A stretch of 64,000 bases of DNA from Heterobasidion occidentale. Taxonomy: Eukaryota; Basidiomycota; Agaricomycetes; Russulales; Bondarzewiaceae. A model generated the notes under the pieces. That model was not told where the DNA came from and ran no database searches. It worked only from the letters and a program-made list of their open reading frames with translations. Positions 21,898 through 33,000 of the stretch are shown one piece after another (position 1 is the first letter of the stretch; the number at the start of each line of letters is the position of its first letter). Location: NCBI GenBank assembly GCA_039111635.1, contig JBCAQO010000010.1:2170001-2234000 (forward strand), in the 5' to 3' direction. Both the position numbers and the translations under genes were made by a program.

Positions 21898-24800
21898 GGG
21901 CCCACCAGAGGAAGTGCCTGAGGAGAACGGTGGCGGAGCTGTGATAACGGCCAATGTACCAGGTCATACCCCAGAACCCGAGGAAAACCATCCACACCCA
22001 CATAACAATGCGCGACCCATAAGCCGCAACACTAAAGCAAACATAACCATTGCGACACTAAACATGAAAGGCCGAGCCTCTAACACCCTCGGTACCAGCC
22101 AAATATCTAAGTGGCAGGAAATCTGCAGCCTAATGAAAACTAAACGAATAGGGATCCTAGCCCTACAAGAAACGCACCTGAAAGATGAACATGTCAACAT
22201 GATCCACGAAATATATGGCAAACAAATCAAAGTACTCAACTCCGGCATCACCGGGAACGCAAGCGGTGTCGCATTCGTGCTCAACAGAGAAATAACAAAC
22301 ACAGAAAACACGGAAATGATAACACTGATACCGGGTAGAGTGATACTAATGAACACCACATGGCACCAAACGAACAAAGTATCAATCCTTAACATATATG
22401 CACCGAACGACTACAAGGAACACCCACCCTTTTGGACTGACATCAATGACCAACTAGTATACCTAGCTCAACGACCGGACATCATGCTAGGCGACTTCAA
22501 TATCGTAGAGGATAAAATTGACAGAGCCCCGGTGAGACTAGATGATGAAAAAGCTTCGACAGCGCTCAGAGACCTGCGAAACACGCACCATCTACAAGAC
22601 ACGTGGAGACACATGTTCCCAACGACAAGACAGTTCACCTTTCGATCACATAACGGATCCCTGTCGAGACTTGATAGAATATACGCATCATCGACACACC
22701 AACAAAGCCTATTTCAATGGGACATGGGACCAGCTGGAGTACCCACAGATCACGACCTCGTATCCGTAAGATTCTCACCTTCAGATGCACCCCAAATAGG
22801 GAGGGGACGGTGGACATGGCCCCTATACCTAGTCAACAACAGAAAGCTCCTTGAAAAAGTCATACGACTAGGCAATAAGCTCGAGACCGAAATACACAAC
22901 GCCATACAGGATCGAACAGAACCACGAAATCCACAAACAGTGTGGGAATCTTTCAAGAGAGAAATCACAACCCTAGCAAAAGAAGAAGCAAAAACATCAG
23001 CGGCGAGGATAGACAACAAAATAAACAACCTACGAAAAGATCTGGCAGCCGTAGCCAACAAGCACGACATTGACACGAACCCAGACACGAGGATCAACGA
23101 ATCACTACTCCACAGCGAACTCGACCACCTGGAAAAGAAGCGCCGCGCCACTGCAAGAATAAAAGCACAGGCACAATGGGCCCATAAAGGAGAAACAATT
23201 AGCAGGTACTGGACCAAGGTCAACAGCGCAAGGAAACCGAAGGAAATAATACGCCACCTAAAAATACCAACCACCTACCCACCGAAATATACCACCCACA
23301 GTGTAAAGATGGCAGAGATAGCTAGACAATACCACGAAGACCTGCAAGTTAACCAATCAGCGCAACAACGCTCCGCAGAAACCACAGCGCGAACTTACAC
23401 TAGAGTACTCAGGGAGATCCCAGAGTCGCAAAAACTAGCTGCCCCAGAAACTTCAGCCCTAAACGACCTGATAAAAGAGAGTGAGACGGAAAATGCAATA
23501 AAAGCGGCAAAGACTGGAAGCGCCGCGGGTATCGACGGCATACCATACGAACTGTGGAAAGCAATAGTAATGCACCGGAAAATAACGAACAAAAACGACA
23601 ACAAGGAACTGACCTTTGATATCACCAAGACCCTGACAATCCTGTTCAATGACATACAAACACACGGGGTAAGCCAGAAAACAGACTTCACCTTGGGATG
23701 GATGTGCCCAATCTATAAGAAAAACGAAAGAAGCGAAATTGAAAACTATCGACCCATCACCTTGCTAAACACCGACTACAAACTGCTAACGAGAGTACTC
23801 GCCATGCAGCTCGCGAAAGAAATCCCAGCGCTAGTTCACAAGAACCAAGCGGGCTTCATAACGGGCAGATCCATCTTCGACCAGACAAGGCTAGCCAAAG
23901 CCATGATAGACCTAGCGGAAGCCACAGAGCAAAATGGAGCGATAGTAGCGCTCGACCAAGAAAAAGCGTATGATAAAATTGAGCACGACTACCTGTGGAC
24001 GACCCTGCGCGTTCAACCTTCCAGAACGCTTGGTGCAAACACTGAAGTCCCTGTACACCGGTGCCAAAACACAGATTATGATCAACGGAGTTCTGAGCAA
24101 ACCACTGACGGTACGGAGAGGAACCCAACAAGGAGACCCAATATCCGCCTTCGTTTTCAACCTAGCCATAGAACCACTCGCGTGTATGATGAGAAACTCC
24201 CCAAAAATCAAAGGATACAAAATTGCAAACGTATGCGAGAACGTGATTGTCAACCTCTTTGCAGATGACACGACGGTATATCTGAACATCGAAGATAGAT
24301 ACCATGACCTACAGAACATACTCGACCTATGGTGCGCAGCGTCAGGAGCCAAATTCAACGTAGACAAGACAGAAGTCATACCGATAGGTTCCCAAGCACA
24401 CAGGGAACGAGTGATAGACACACGGAAACTACACCCCGATGACCCCCCACTAACTCAAGGAATTAAGATAGCGAAAGACAGACACGCAGTCCGCTCACTA
24501 GGGGCCTGGATAGGGAACGACGTTGACGATGCAGCACCCTGGGAACCAGTACTCGACAAGATCCGAAACAACCTAACACAATGGAACAAAGGCCATCCCA
24601 CTCTTGACGGGAAACGTCTGATCGTTCAAATGATAACTGGAGGAACAACACAATACCTAGCAAGGGTTCAAGGAATGCCCGAACGGATAGAAAAAGCCCT
24701 AACAAAAATAATCAGAGACTTCATATGGGAGGGGAGTGCCCCCAGAATAAGCCTCAGCCACCTCACCAGACCAAAAGCAGAAGGAGGAATTGGCCTACTT

Positions 24801-25300
24801 GACGTGCCCGCACGGAATCAAGCCATACAAATCATGTGGCTCAAAACGTACCTTGACCTGTCCGCGAATCGACCAACCTGGGCATACATCGTCGACACGC
24901 TGATAAATAGAATAATCCCACCAGAAACAACGGACCTTGAAAGAGTCAACGCTTTCCTACAATCATGGGACATCCCGATACGAGGCCCCCGAGCCTCCAA
25001 GCTACCAGACTATGTTGTCGAGATGCTGAAAACGGCAAAGAAATATAACACAAATTTCGCCGCGCTCAAACTCTCGAAAGAACTGAAAGAACAGATGCCT
25101 GCGTGGCACCACCTGGGACTGAAACCACAACAATATAAAAAGACAAAAAATAAGTGCATGTTAGAAAACCACCAGCTCAACACAATAATAGACATAATAA
25201 AGCTAGCAAGACGCACAGAAACACCCAACCTGGGACCAAGGCCACACTACAACAGGAAGACCTGCGCATGCGGACCGTGCCACGAAGACAGACGCCGAGG

Positions 25301-25320
25301 ATGCAAGAACATGCAAGAAC
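25301..25320 (+). repeat. 10-bp perfect tandem duplication in LINE ORF2
   Basis: ATGCAAGAAC is present twice in a row. One copy removed restores the reading frame from RGCKN directly into PNKCSKTARG, completing the usual cysteine cluster of this LINE group. The duplication is therefore a secondary mutation that shifts the frame. Confidence 0.85.
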
Positions 25321-25735
25321 CCCAATAAGTGCAGTAAGACTGCACGGGGGATAGCGGGGGAACTGCTACCCAAGTACAACCCGAGAGAGGAAAAAGAACG
25401 TGACAAACTGACACTCACGCACCGTCGCATAGAGAAAAATGCAACCAACCACAAAAAGCGAGAAGGCGAAATCACCTTTGACCCGTCAATAACACTACAA
25501 ACAAGCTTAGCCGACGGTTTCCGCATATTCACAGACCCAGCCAAACTCACCCACATGTCCGCAACGCGGTTGACAAACCCGCAATGAGGTGTATCGATAA
25601 ACCATGAGGCAACGATAGTCTACACAGATGGCTCCTGCATAAACAACGGTAAAGAGAACGCGAAGAGCGGGGCAGGAGTATGGATCACAGAAGACCACCC
25701 TAGCAACAGGGCTGTGAGAGTACCAACGGAAAATG

Positions 25736-26567
25736 TTAGGTCGGAGACCTATCACGTGCACCGATGCACGAAGGGGTCCCTAGGCTAAACCTCCACTGGT
25801 TCGTATAGTCGTAGACTCCAATGGATGAAGACGATGGATCGTCTTTGGGCTCTTTCGAGGAACTCGGGGTCGCTGTCGGCTTTGTTCTCGAAGAGATTGA
25901 GAAGGTGATCTTCCAGGTCTTCTCGATGATGAGGAGGAACCGGATGATCTTCTCCTGTCCAACAGATGACACGAGGGGGTGTCCAACTGAGAACACGGTA
26001 GGCAGCTAGCCCGGTATAGAAGCGGATGAGTAGAGGGAGGGGAGGGAAGGGAGACGAGTCCAGTGCTTCGTCAGACCGTGCAAAGAGTTTCTCAGATCTG
26101 ACAGAGATCACGAAGCGTGGGCTAAGAAGGTAGCCAGACGCCGGGTGCAGTGCAGAGATCGAGTGTATTACAGGTGAACGAGCTGAGCTTCTTAGAAGCT
26201 CATCTCGGCTATTTACGTACAGAAGTGTCTAGGGCAGGATTCAGATCTGGTCCGTGCGCTTCTCAGGTACCGAAGTCAACGATCGAGATCCGTAAGCTAG
26301 AATACCTCATCGACCTGCCATATAACCAAATATAGTAATCTGATCACTAATGTCCATCCACATCTTCGATCGATCAAGAACCAGGAACGGGGGTCAGGAA
26401 CCAATGTCTGTCCACATCAAGAATCAGGAACCAAAGGTCAGCGTTCATGCGTTAGCATGTAAATGGTAAGGAGTCATAGAAAGCGGTCCGAGTCTGCAAC
26501 AAGTCCGAAGCACTTGACCAGCCCATCCACTCACGTGCGAAGCACGTGTTAGGACGCGGTCCTAACA
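25736..26567 (-). repeat. LTR of the chromovirus (3' LTR in element sense)
   Basis: It runs TG...CA. It differs from the partner LTR by only a few substitutions and short indels. In the plus orientation its right end is CACGTGC-GAA-GCACGTG followed by TGTTAGGAC-GCG-GTCCTAACA, two perfect adjacent inverted repeats. A polypurine tract adjoins it at 26568-26582. Confidence 0.93.
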
Positions 26568-26582
26568 CTACCCCCTCTCTAT
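26568..26582 (-). promoter_or_regulatory. Polypurine tract for plus-strand priming
   Basis: On the minus strand, AGAGAGGGGGTAG abuts the TG of the 3' LTR. This is where Ty3/Gypsy elements keep the RNase H-resistant primer for second-strand synthesis. Confidence 0.7.
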
Positions 26583-28251
26583 ACAAGTCTTCGGCGCTTG
26601 GCGGGTGCACCGATGGTAGGGGCGGGTCTCCTCAGGTGGACTTCGTCGAAGGTGGGGATGTTCCGAGCGGGATATCCGGTCCAGTTAGCGGTGTTGATTA
26701 AATGGTCTAATGCCTGCTTGTGGTACCCGTATTCCTCAGCCGTCCTATCCATCTGCAGACGAAGGCGCCGGGACTGCATGCGATGTCTATCGTAGTCTTG
26801 AAGAAAGCCGCGCGCCGTAACGTCCGTTCTCTGGCGAATGCCCGTGATTGGACATCCCACGACGAGATGGCCGGCGCGTCCACATTCCCAGCAGGTACGA
26901 GTAGCGGGGTCGGTGGGTGGAGAAGGTGGGAGAGTAGGCGGGTTAGGCCAGACGTTTTCGGAGTCCAATGCGTCTGCAGGCCATCCCTCTTCAGTTGCGA
27001 CAGGAACGTCCGGCGACTGGGGGGAGGCTTCGTCGACAATGATAGGACGGGTGAGGTTGTCGCCGAGTAGGGGGGGGATGGGGACACAGCAGGGGGTGAC
27101 GGGGGTGGTACCGGTAGCGGCCGAAGTACCTGGCGATCCCAGATGACTTGTTCGGGGTCGTAAGGGGGACTGGTGGGTCGCGTGAATTCGGCGGTCTCCT
27201 CGTCGGTGGGCTGAAAGGGGTCTACCGCCGGGAGATCGGGCTCGGTATCGACCGGGGGATCGACTGCCATGGGTTCCTCAGCGTCGATCTGGTGAAACCC
27301 CTGTTCCTGTATATCCGGTTTGGTCATAACCCAGGGCCTAACGTTATCCTCCGGGGTACATCTGCCGGGCCAGTAGCACGCAATGGGGTGAACCCCTCGA
27401 CTGTTAAGCGGGAAGGAGTGGGTCGGCAGTAGTCCTTTAGGAACGTACTCTTCGATCTCTAGCCGTGCTCCATTATGTCCTGCGAATCGGAACCAACGGA
27501 TTGTGTTCTCCTTGTAGCGGATTCGAGCCAGTACATCGAGCCAGGCTGGTATGGCGTGCGCCTGTAGGAGGATGGAGCTGGTGGTGAAGATTCCTCCCAG
27601 TCGGAAATTGATCATGTCGTTGCGGATGGCGGGGAGATTGATCAATCCTTTCATACGGTAGGAGGTGACGGTGAGGTTGGCGAGGAGAATAGCTTGAGTC
27701 TGGTTGAGCGGTCCCGAGAAAACCTGGTAGGCTTGCGCCCAGACTGCTTGCTGTAAATAGAAAAGGAAGGCACGGGGGTTCTTCAAACCAGGCTGGTTCA
27801 GAATGATAGGTGCCTCGTCCTCGGCGAGCGTGAGGTGGTAGATGCTATGGTTCGTAGTCAGGTCCTGGTAGAGGCGGATGTCGTAGAGGGGGTTGGGTAT
27901 GGCGCGGATTCGAATGCGAGGGTTTTCGTTGTGAATGGCGAAAGCCAACGGAGGAATGGCGATGTGGGGGTTTGGCATTTCAGCTGGGAACCGGGGGATA
28001 ACAAATTCTGTAAGGGGATCGGCGACTGGGACACCTTCTGAAGGGATGTCGTCCTCGCTGTCGTAATCTGAGTCCGTGTCGTCAATGAGCGTGGGTGTGG
28101 TGGTGGGCGGAGAGATGGTACGGAGGATGAAGGGGTTGGGGGAGGAGGTGTTGGAGGCGTGAGGAGAGGTGGTAGCGGAAGCCATTCTGATGTTACTGAG
28201 AATGTAGCGGGGGGAGTTGTGTAAGAAAAGGTATGCGGGGGCAAGGGACAT
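26579..28251 (-). CDS. Extra 3' ORF of the chromovirus ending in a CCHC zinc knuckle
   Basis: It lies downstream of pol, where envelope-type genes sit in some Ty3/Gypsy elements. The main frame starts at 28251 (or MASATTSPHAS at 28185) and runs 514 codons. A one-base slip in the run of eight C (27070-27077) would join it to the frame ending at 26579. The joined protein has an acidic, Pro/Thr-rich N-terminal third, a globular-looking middle (RAFLFYLQQAVWAQAYQVF; IPAWLDVLARIRYKENTIRW), a proline-rich linker, then CWECGRAGHLVVGC, a perfect CX2CX4HX4C knuckle, and a basic tail RRLV. No signal peptide or membrane helix is seen, so it is not a classic envelope. A second gag-like nucleic-acid binding protein is the best guess; the family is not recognised. 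Confidence 0.65.
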
Positions 28252-28304
28252 TCGAGTTGTAGCTGGGATGCTGAGGAATGTTTCCGTCCGATGCAGGGTG
28301 TCTT

Positions 28305-28451
28305 TTATACGATGGAGGAGACGCCAATGGTGGCAGCGGCGTGGAGGGATCCGAGGACAAGGGCGATGGCGATGGAGACAGCGGTGAGAGCAAGAGTCGC
28401 GACGACGGTATAAACGGCTACTGTGGATAGAGTGGGGTCGAAAGGGGTCAT
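28305..28451 (-). CDS. 48-residue hydrophobic microprotein overlapping the pol stop
   Basis: The ATG (28451-28449) overlaps the pol TGA (28450-28448) as ATGA. The peptide starts MTPFDPTLSTVAVYTVVATL and continues with a further Ala/Val/Ile/Leu-rich stretch, giving one transmembrane helix of roughly 27 residues and a short tail. An in-frame ATG 18 nt upstream inside pol is also possible. The stop is 53 nt before the next ORF begins. It resembles no protein I know. The stop/start overlap suggests coupled reinitiation, as in other retroelements with overlapping cistrons, but this is inference. Confidence 0.5.
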   Translation of the reverse strand: MTPFDPTLSTVAVYTVVATLALTAVSIAIALVLGSLHAAATIGVSSIV

Positions 28452-31400
28452 AGTCGTTTGCCTGGCCATGCCAATCCTCGGTTGGTCTGCTTTTGTAGCT
28501 CCTGGTATGCTTGAGTCCGCCAATTAGAGTTGTCCGATCGCTTCTGCTGCAGCTTTGATCGAGACGAATCTATATTGGGCTTCTTTGGCTGCGCTTCTCG
28601 ATCGTTGATCGCCGGTGGTGGCACTTTTGATCGAGGAACCAGGGGCAGCCTCTTTAGCTGCGTCATTCGTTTGTTGATCTCTTCCATGATCTGGGGGATA
28701 GCTAATCCTGTAGCGAGAAGCTTCTTTCCGATCGGATGCTTCTCGAGCTTCTTTCTGATTTGATCTTCTTCGGCTACTCTGTTGAGTTCTAATTCGATCA
28801 CCAGGGCCAGAATGGAGGCTTCCATTCCTTTGACTGCTCGAGGGTGCCGGCGGTAGAAGTCCTTTATGGCTTCTTGTGCGTTAGTGACGTTTGCCGCGGC
28901 TTCCCAAGAGTTGTCCGATTCCGGGTAGCCCTTCCATTTGATCAGGTACTGCAGGATCTTCCATCGTCCGAAGCGCCTAGCTCCGACAATGGCTTCGACT
29001 TCGAATTCTTCTTGCCCTTCGATCAGATCCGGAGCCGGTTTAGGGTAGTTCAGGCCATAGACTTCGTTTTCCTTGTAGGGCGTGAGTCGACTAGCATGGA
29101 AGACGTCGTGAATGCGCTTCCAGCTGTTGGGCAGTTTCAACCTGAAGTTGACATTTCCTATGGTGTCAGTGATTTCAAATGGCCCAAAGCGTTTGGGTCT
29201 CAGTTTCTCTGATGGGTGATCGGTGTGGATGTTCTTCCCATCAAGCCATACTTGATCTCCTTTCTTGAAAGGTGGCAGGTCCGTTCCAAAACGGTCGTGC
29301 TGGATCCTCATGGCTTCGGCTGCAATTTCGAGGCTGGCTTGTGCTTCCTTCCTAGCACGTTGCAGAGCTTCGAGGCGAGCGTCGGCGGTGGGGACATTTG
29401 TGTTTCCGATAATAGCTGGGTAAGCCCGTGGTTGATATCCATGGAGAAGTTCAAATGGTGACTTCTGCGTGGCTGAGTGCTGATGGGTGTTGTGGGCGTA
29501 TTCCGCGTAGGGGATTAGTCCGGCCCAATCGTCCTGTGAAGAGCTGCAAAATGCTCTTAGGTATTGTTCCAATTCCTGATTCATTCGTTCAGTAGCACCG
29601 TCCGTCTGCGGGTGATAGGCTGTGCTTAAAGCAGATTTGATTCCTAATTCTTTGAGCAGGGCTTGCGCTACTTTTGAAGCGAATTGAGTTCCTCTATCCG
29701 ATATGATTTTATCTGGCAGCCCATAGCGTCTCCAGGTGTTTTCTAACAAGATCTTGGCTGTTCCATCAGAGTCGATAGTCTTCAGGCATGGGGTTATTAC
29801 TGCCGTTTTGGTGAATCGATCGGTTACTACATGTAGCGAGTCGTATCCATTTGATTCTGGTAGATCTGTAATAAAATCCATGGTTATTGTTCCGAAGGGT
29901 CGATCTGGGATTTCTGTTGGTTGTAGGGGTACCATGGTAGGATGTGTGTCATTCTTGGTGGATTGACAGATGGCACATCCTTCCACATATTGGTGAACTG
30001 TGTTTGATATTCCTGGCCAAGTAAATTCCTGTCCGACTAAGGCTAGAGTTCCCCTTTGTCCTGGATGTCCTGCTGCTAGATTGTCATGATTTAGTTTGAT
30101 GATATCTTGACGAAGTTGTTCGTTCCGGGGGACATATATCTTTCCTCGGTGAAGGACCAATCCTTCTTCTTCGTTCCATTCTTGTAAACCTTTCTTCATG
30201 TTTCGAGGTCCTAAGGTTTTAATCTTGGCTAGGGTTTCTAATAGCCATTCGTCTTTCCTATTTTCTTCAATGATTCGTTTCCGAAGGTCGTCGTCTATTA
30301 TGGTGACGCCTCCTCGTCCAGTTGCCCTAATGTGAAGTATTTGATGAGGGTCCCAACTGTTGTCTGTATTAATGGCATTGATTTCTGCGAAAGGTCTTCG
30401 GATCTTTTCTGTGTTATTGAAAAGTTTGGGCTCCAAGAGTGTTTCGCCTGAATTGTCAAATTCCACCCCCTTTTTATGGTCTGGACGCCGTGACAGACCG
30501 TCAGATTTATTAGTGACTCCTGCCTTGTGCGTCAACTTGTAGTCGAAACGCGAGAGATAGAGTGACCATCGTGCTTGTCGACGGTTTAGTTTCTGGCTGG
30601 AACGGAACCATTCGAGGTTCTTGTGGTCCGTCCAGACGTCTACCGGGTGGTCGGCGCCCTCCAAATAGTGTCGCCAAGCTTCAAAAGCTCGAACTACCGC
30701 CAGCAACTCTTTATCATAGATTGGGTAGTTGCGTTCTGTTGGTGAGAGCGACTTGGAAATATAAGCACATGGGTGCCATTTTCCATCTTCAGCGACTTGT
30801 GATAAAACTGCTCCGGTGGCGAAGTCGGAAGCGTCGCATTCAATGCGAAACGGGTTCCTTGTGTCTGGCATAACGAGCACCGGAGATTCTGTAAATATTC
30901 GTTTTAGCGTTTGAAACGCTTCTTTGCATGCTGGTGTCCAATCCCAGGTGCGTTCCTTCTGTGTTAGCTCAAATAGCGGTCGTGCTATTTTTGAGTAGTC
31001 TTTGATAAACCTGCGATAAAAGTTGCAAAAACCTAAAAATGATTGCACTTCTTTGACTTTTCCCGGAGTTGGCCAGTCCATAATGCCGGCTACTTTAATC
31101 GGGTCCATTTCCAGATGTCCGTGTGATATAACATATCCAAGGTAGTCGATTTTCTTTTTGTGGAAGTGGCATTTCGAGGGTTGTAGGTACAGATCGTTGT
31201 CCTGTAAGATCTGTAAAACCTTTCGAACTGTCTTGATGTGGTCGTCCATTGTTTTAGAAAATACCAGGATGTCGTCCATATAGATTGCCACTAGTCCGGC
31301 ATAGATGAGGTCTTTGAAGAGGGCGTTCATCATAGTTTGGAATGTTGCCGGCGAGTTGGTTAATCCAAAGAACATCACCAGAGGTTCGTACATTCCTAAA

Positions 31401-32362
31401 TTGGTGACGAACGCGGCCAGTTTCTCGCTTCCTTCCTTCATGCGTACGTTGTTATATCCTGTATCAACATCCATTAGTGAAAAGTATACGGCTTCGGCTA
31501 GAAGGTCCAGTAATTCTTGAATAATCGGCAAAGGGTACTTGTTCTTGATCGTTATTTCATTGAGTTTGCGATAATCCATTACTGGTCGTAGTTTTCCGTT
31601 CTTTTTCTTGATGAAGAAGAATGGGGATGCCATGTGCGATTTGGATTCTCTGATGAATCCTTTCTGGAGGTTTTCGTCTATGAATTTCTTGAGTTCCACT
31701 TGCTCTCCAGGGCTAAGACTGTATAGCTTGGGTTTGAGCGAGTGATCCATTCCTTCCTTGATTTCTATCTTGTGATCCCAAGGTCGAGAGAGCGGTAGCT
31801 GTCCCTTTGGTCGACCTTCGAAAACCTTCCTATAATTCCAGTATTCCTTCGGCACTATTTCTTCGAAGGATAGTTCGGGTTTCCCTTTGGCGGCTTCTTC
31901 TGCCAGTCTTTGCGAGTTGGTGTGCTTTGTTTGTTTTCCTGTCGGTGCTTTGGCAGGTTTGCTTCCTTGAGCCGGTGTGTTGGCGTGTGGAAGTTCCGTG
32001 GTTTCGGTGCGATGTATATCGACGCCTTCTTCGGAGTCGTTGTATAATTCCAGTGCCTGTAATGTTCCCGTATCTAGGCATCTAACGAGGTAGACTCCAT
32101 CTTCTTCAAGATCCTCGGAGGGAAGTGCCGGAAGTCCGTCACCGTCCTCCGGAACGTCTTCTTCAGCCCATGTCGGAACCTTATAATTTCTGGTTCGGGC
32201 CTTCAGACGTTCGGCATTCAACCTTCGAGTTGTGAACTCCAGACTTGTAGGTATTGTCCGCGGATGTGGTACTGTGGTGTTTCCCACTTTCCGGCCTGGT
32301 ACTGCTTTTCCCGGCTTTTGCACTGGTATTGAGTAGTCGCCCGTTTGTGGTACTGTTTCCAT
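28448..32362 (-). CDS. pol: Chromovirus pol polyprotein: RT, RNase H, integrase, chromodomain
   Basis: This is one open frame of 1304 codons. Reverse transcriptase motifs are SPFFFIKKKNGKLRPVMDYR, YFSLMDVDTGYNNVRM and the catalytic IYMDDILVF. RNase H has IECDASDFATGAVL and VWTDHKNLEW. The integrase has an HHCC zinc site (H...GHPGQRG...CAICQ), then DFITDLP, SDRGTQFASK and AYHPQTDGATERMNQELE, giving the DDE triad. After the GPFEI/VNFRL region comes the chromodomain FEVEAIVGARRFGRW with YLIKWKGYPESDNSWE, near residues 1140-1190. An unusually long tail of about 120 residues follows, basic near its end. The N-terminal 160 residues before the RT are a linker from protease. The frame is fully open, so this part may still encode active enzyme. 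Confidence 0.92.
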   Translation of the reverse strand: METVPQTGDYSIPVQKPGKAVPGRKVGNTTVPHPRTIPTSLEFTTRRLNAERLKARTRNYKVPTWAEEDVPEDGDGLPALPSEDLEEDGVYLVRCLDTGTLQALELYNDSEEGVDIHRTETTELPHANTPAQGSKPAKAPTGKQTKHTNSQRLAEEAAKGKPELSFEEIVPKEYWNYRKVFEGRPKGQLPLSRPWDHKIEIKEGMDHSLKPKLYSLSPGEQVELKKFIDENLQKGFIRESKSHMASPFFFIKKKNGKLRPVMDYRKLNEITIKNKYPLPIIQELLDLLAEAVYFSLMDVDTGYNNVRMKEGSEKLAAFVTNLGMYEPLVMFFGLTNSPATFQTMMNALFKDLIYAGLVAIYMDDILVFSKTMDDHIKTVRKVLQILQDNDLYLQPSKCHFHKKKIDYLGYVISHGHLEMDPIKVAGIMDWPTPGKVKEVQSFLGFCNFYRRFIKDYSKIARPLFELTQKERTWDWTPACKEAFQTLKRIFTESPVLVMPDTRNPFRIECDASDFATGAVLSQVAEDGKWHPCAYISKSLSPTERNYPIYDKELLAVVRAFEAWRHYLEGADHPVDVWTDHKNLEWFRSSQKLNRRQARWSLYLSRFDYKLTHKAGVTNKSDGLSRRPDHKKGVEFDNSGETLLEPKLFNNTEKIRRPFAEINAINTDNSWDPHQILHIRATGRGGVTIIDDDLRKRIIEENRKDEWLLETLAKIKTLGPRNMKKGLQEWNEEEGLVLHRGKIYVPRNEQLRQDIIKLNHDNLAAGHPGQRGTLALVGQEFTWPGISNTVHQYVEGCAICQSTKNDTHPTMVPLQPTEIPDRPFGTITMDFITDLPESNGYDSLHVVTDRFTKTAVITPCLKTIDSDGTAKILLENTWRRYGLPDKIISDRGTQFASKVAQALLKELGIKSALSTAYHPQTDGATERMNQELEQYLRAFCSSSQDDWAGLIPYAEYAHNTHQHSATQKSPFELLHGYQPRAYPAIIGNTNVPTADARLEALQRARKEAQASLEIAAEAMRIQHDRFGTDLPPFKKGDQVWLDGKNIHTDHPSEKLRPKRFGPFEITDTIGNVNFRLKLPNSWKRIHDVFHASRLTPYKENEVYGLNYPKPAPDLIEGQEEFEVEAIVGARRFGRWKILQYLIKWKGYPESDNSWEAAANVTNAQEAIKDFYRRHPRAVKGMEASILALVIELELNRVAEEDQIRKKLEKHPIGKKLLATGLAIPQIMEEINKRMTQLKRLPLVPRSKVPPPAINDREAQPKKPNIDSSRSKLQQKRSDNSNWRTQAYQELQKQTNRGLAWPGKRL

Positions 32363-32539
32363 GCGCCGTATGCTTGGTTTAGGACGTCCTGGTTTTCTCG
32401 TAGCTCTTCTAGCTTTTACCGGTCCTCCTTTTATTTGGCAGGAGGGCGGGCATCTGGTAAAGTGTAGCCCGTAGGCATGCCAGTCGACTTCTGGGTTATG
32501 TTCTAATAACCAGTCGGTTTTCTAAAATGACGTCCTCTT

Positions 32540-33000
32540 TTCCTATTTCCGCAATATAGAATCTTGCTGATTCTGTATGCGACCCCCCTTTTTCGCCTAA
32601 AACCTGTAATTTGAGGTTGGCGAATCGCGTAATAGGTCCTCCCTTGAACTCGGTGTTCTGGACCGTACTGACTGGGATAGGGTGGGGGTTTTGTGTGTAG
32701 TGATTCGATGTGTTTCTACGAAACGAGGGTGCATGAAAATTCCAGTGGCTCCACTGTCCACTAGTGCCTGTGTAGCAGCTTTTCTATTCTTGCCTATGAG
32801 CATTGTCTCGAGTCGGAGGGATGGTGCACCATGTGATTTCATTTCCGAAAGATACAATACATCTGGATGTCCATGCTCTTGGTCAGCATCTTTACTGGCC
32901 AGAGGAGCGTACCGAGATTCCTGCAAGAATCCTACTCTCCACATCTGCTGCCGATGGAGAGGCCTTAAAAATTCTTCGAGTCGCTAAAGGCTCGAACTTC
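32540..33000 (-). pseudogene. Chromovirus aspartic protease region
   Basis: The catalytic DSG is visible in ALVDSGATGIFMHPRFVETH (around 32700-32780), the usual retropepsin active site. The frame containing it is only about 115 codons and ends at 32597 before reaching pol at 32362, so a frame change separates protease from RT. It is either a broken gene or a site that depends on a frameshift; given the other indels, broken is more likely. Confidence 0.6.

Noticed and set aside
22750..23274. Minus-strand frame of 174 codons within the LINE
   Set aside because: A shadow caused by the strong A/C bias of the LINE sense strand; no domain.
26579..28251. Retroviral-type envelope gene in the chromovirus
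   Set aside because: No signal peptide, membrane helix or glycosylation-rich ectodomain; the C-terminal zinc knuckle points to nucleic-acid binding instead.
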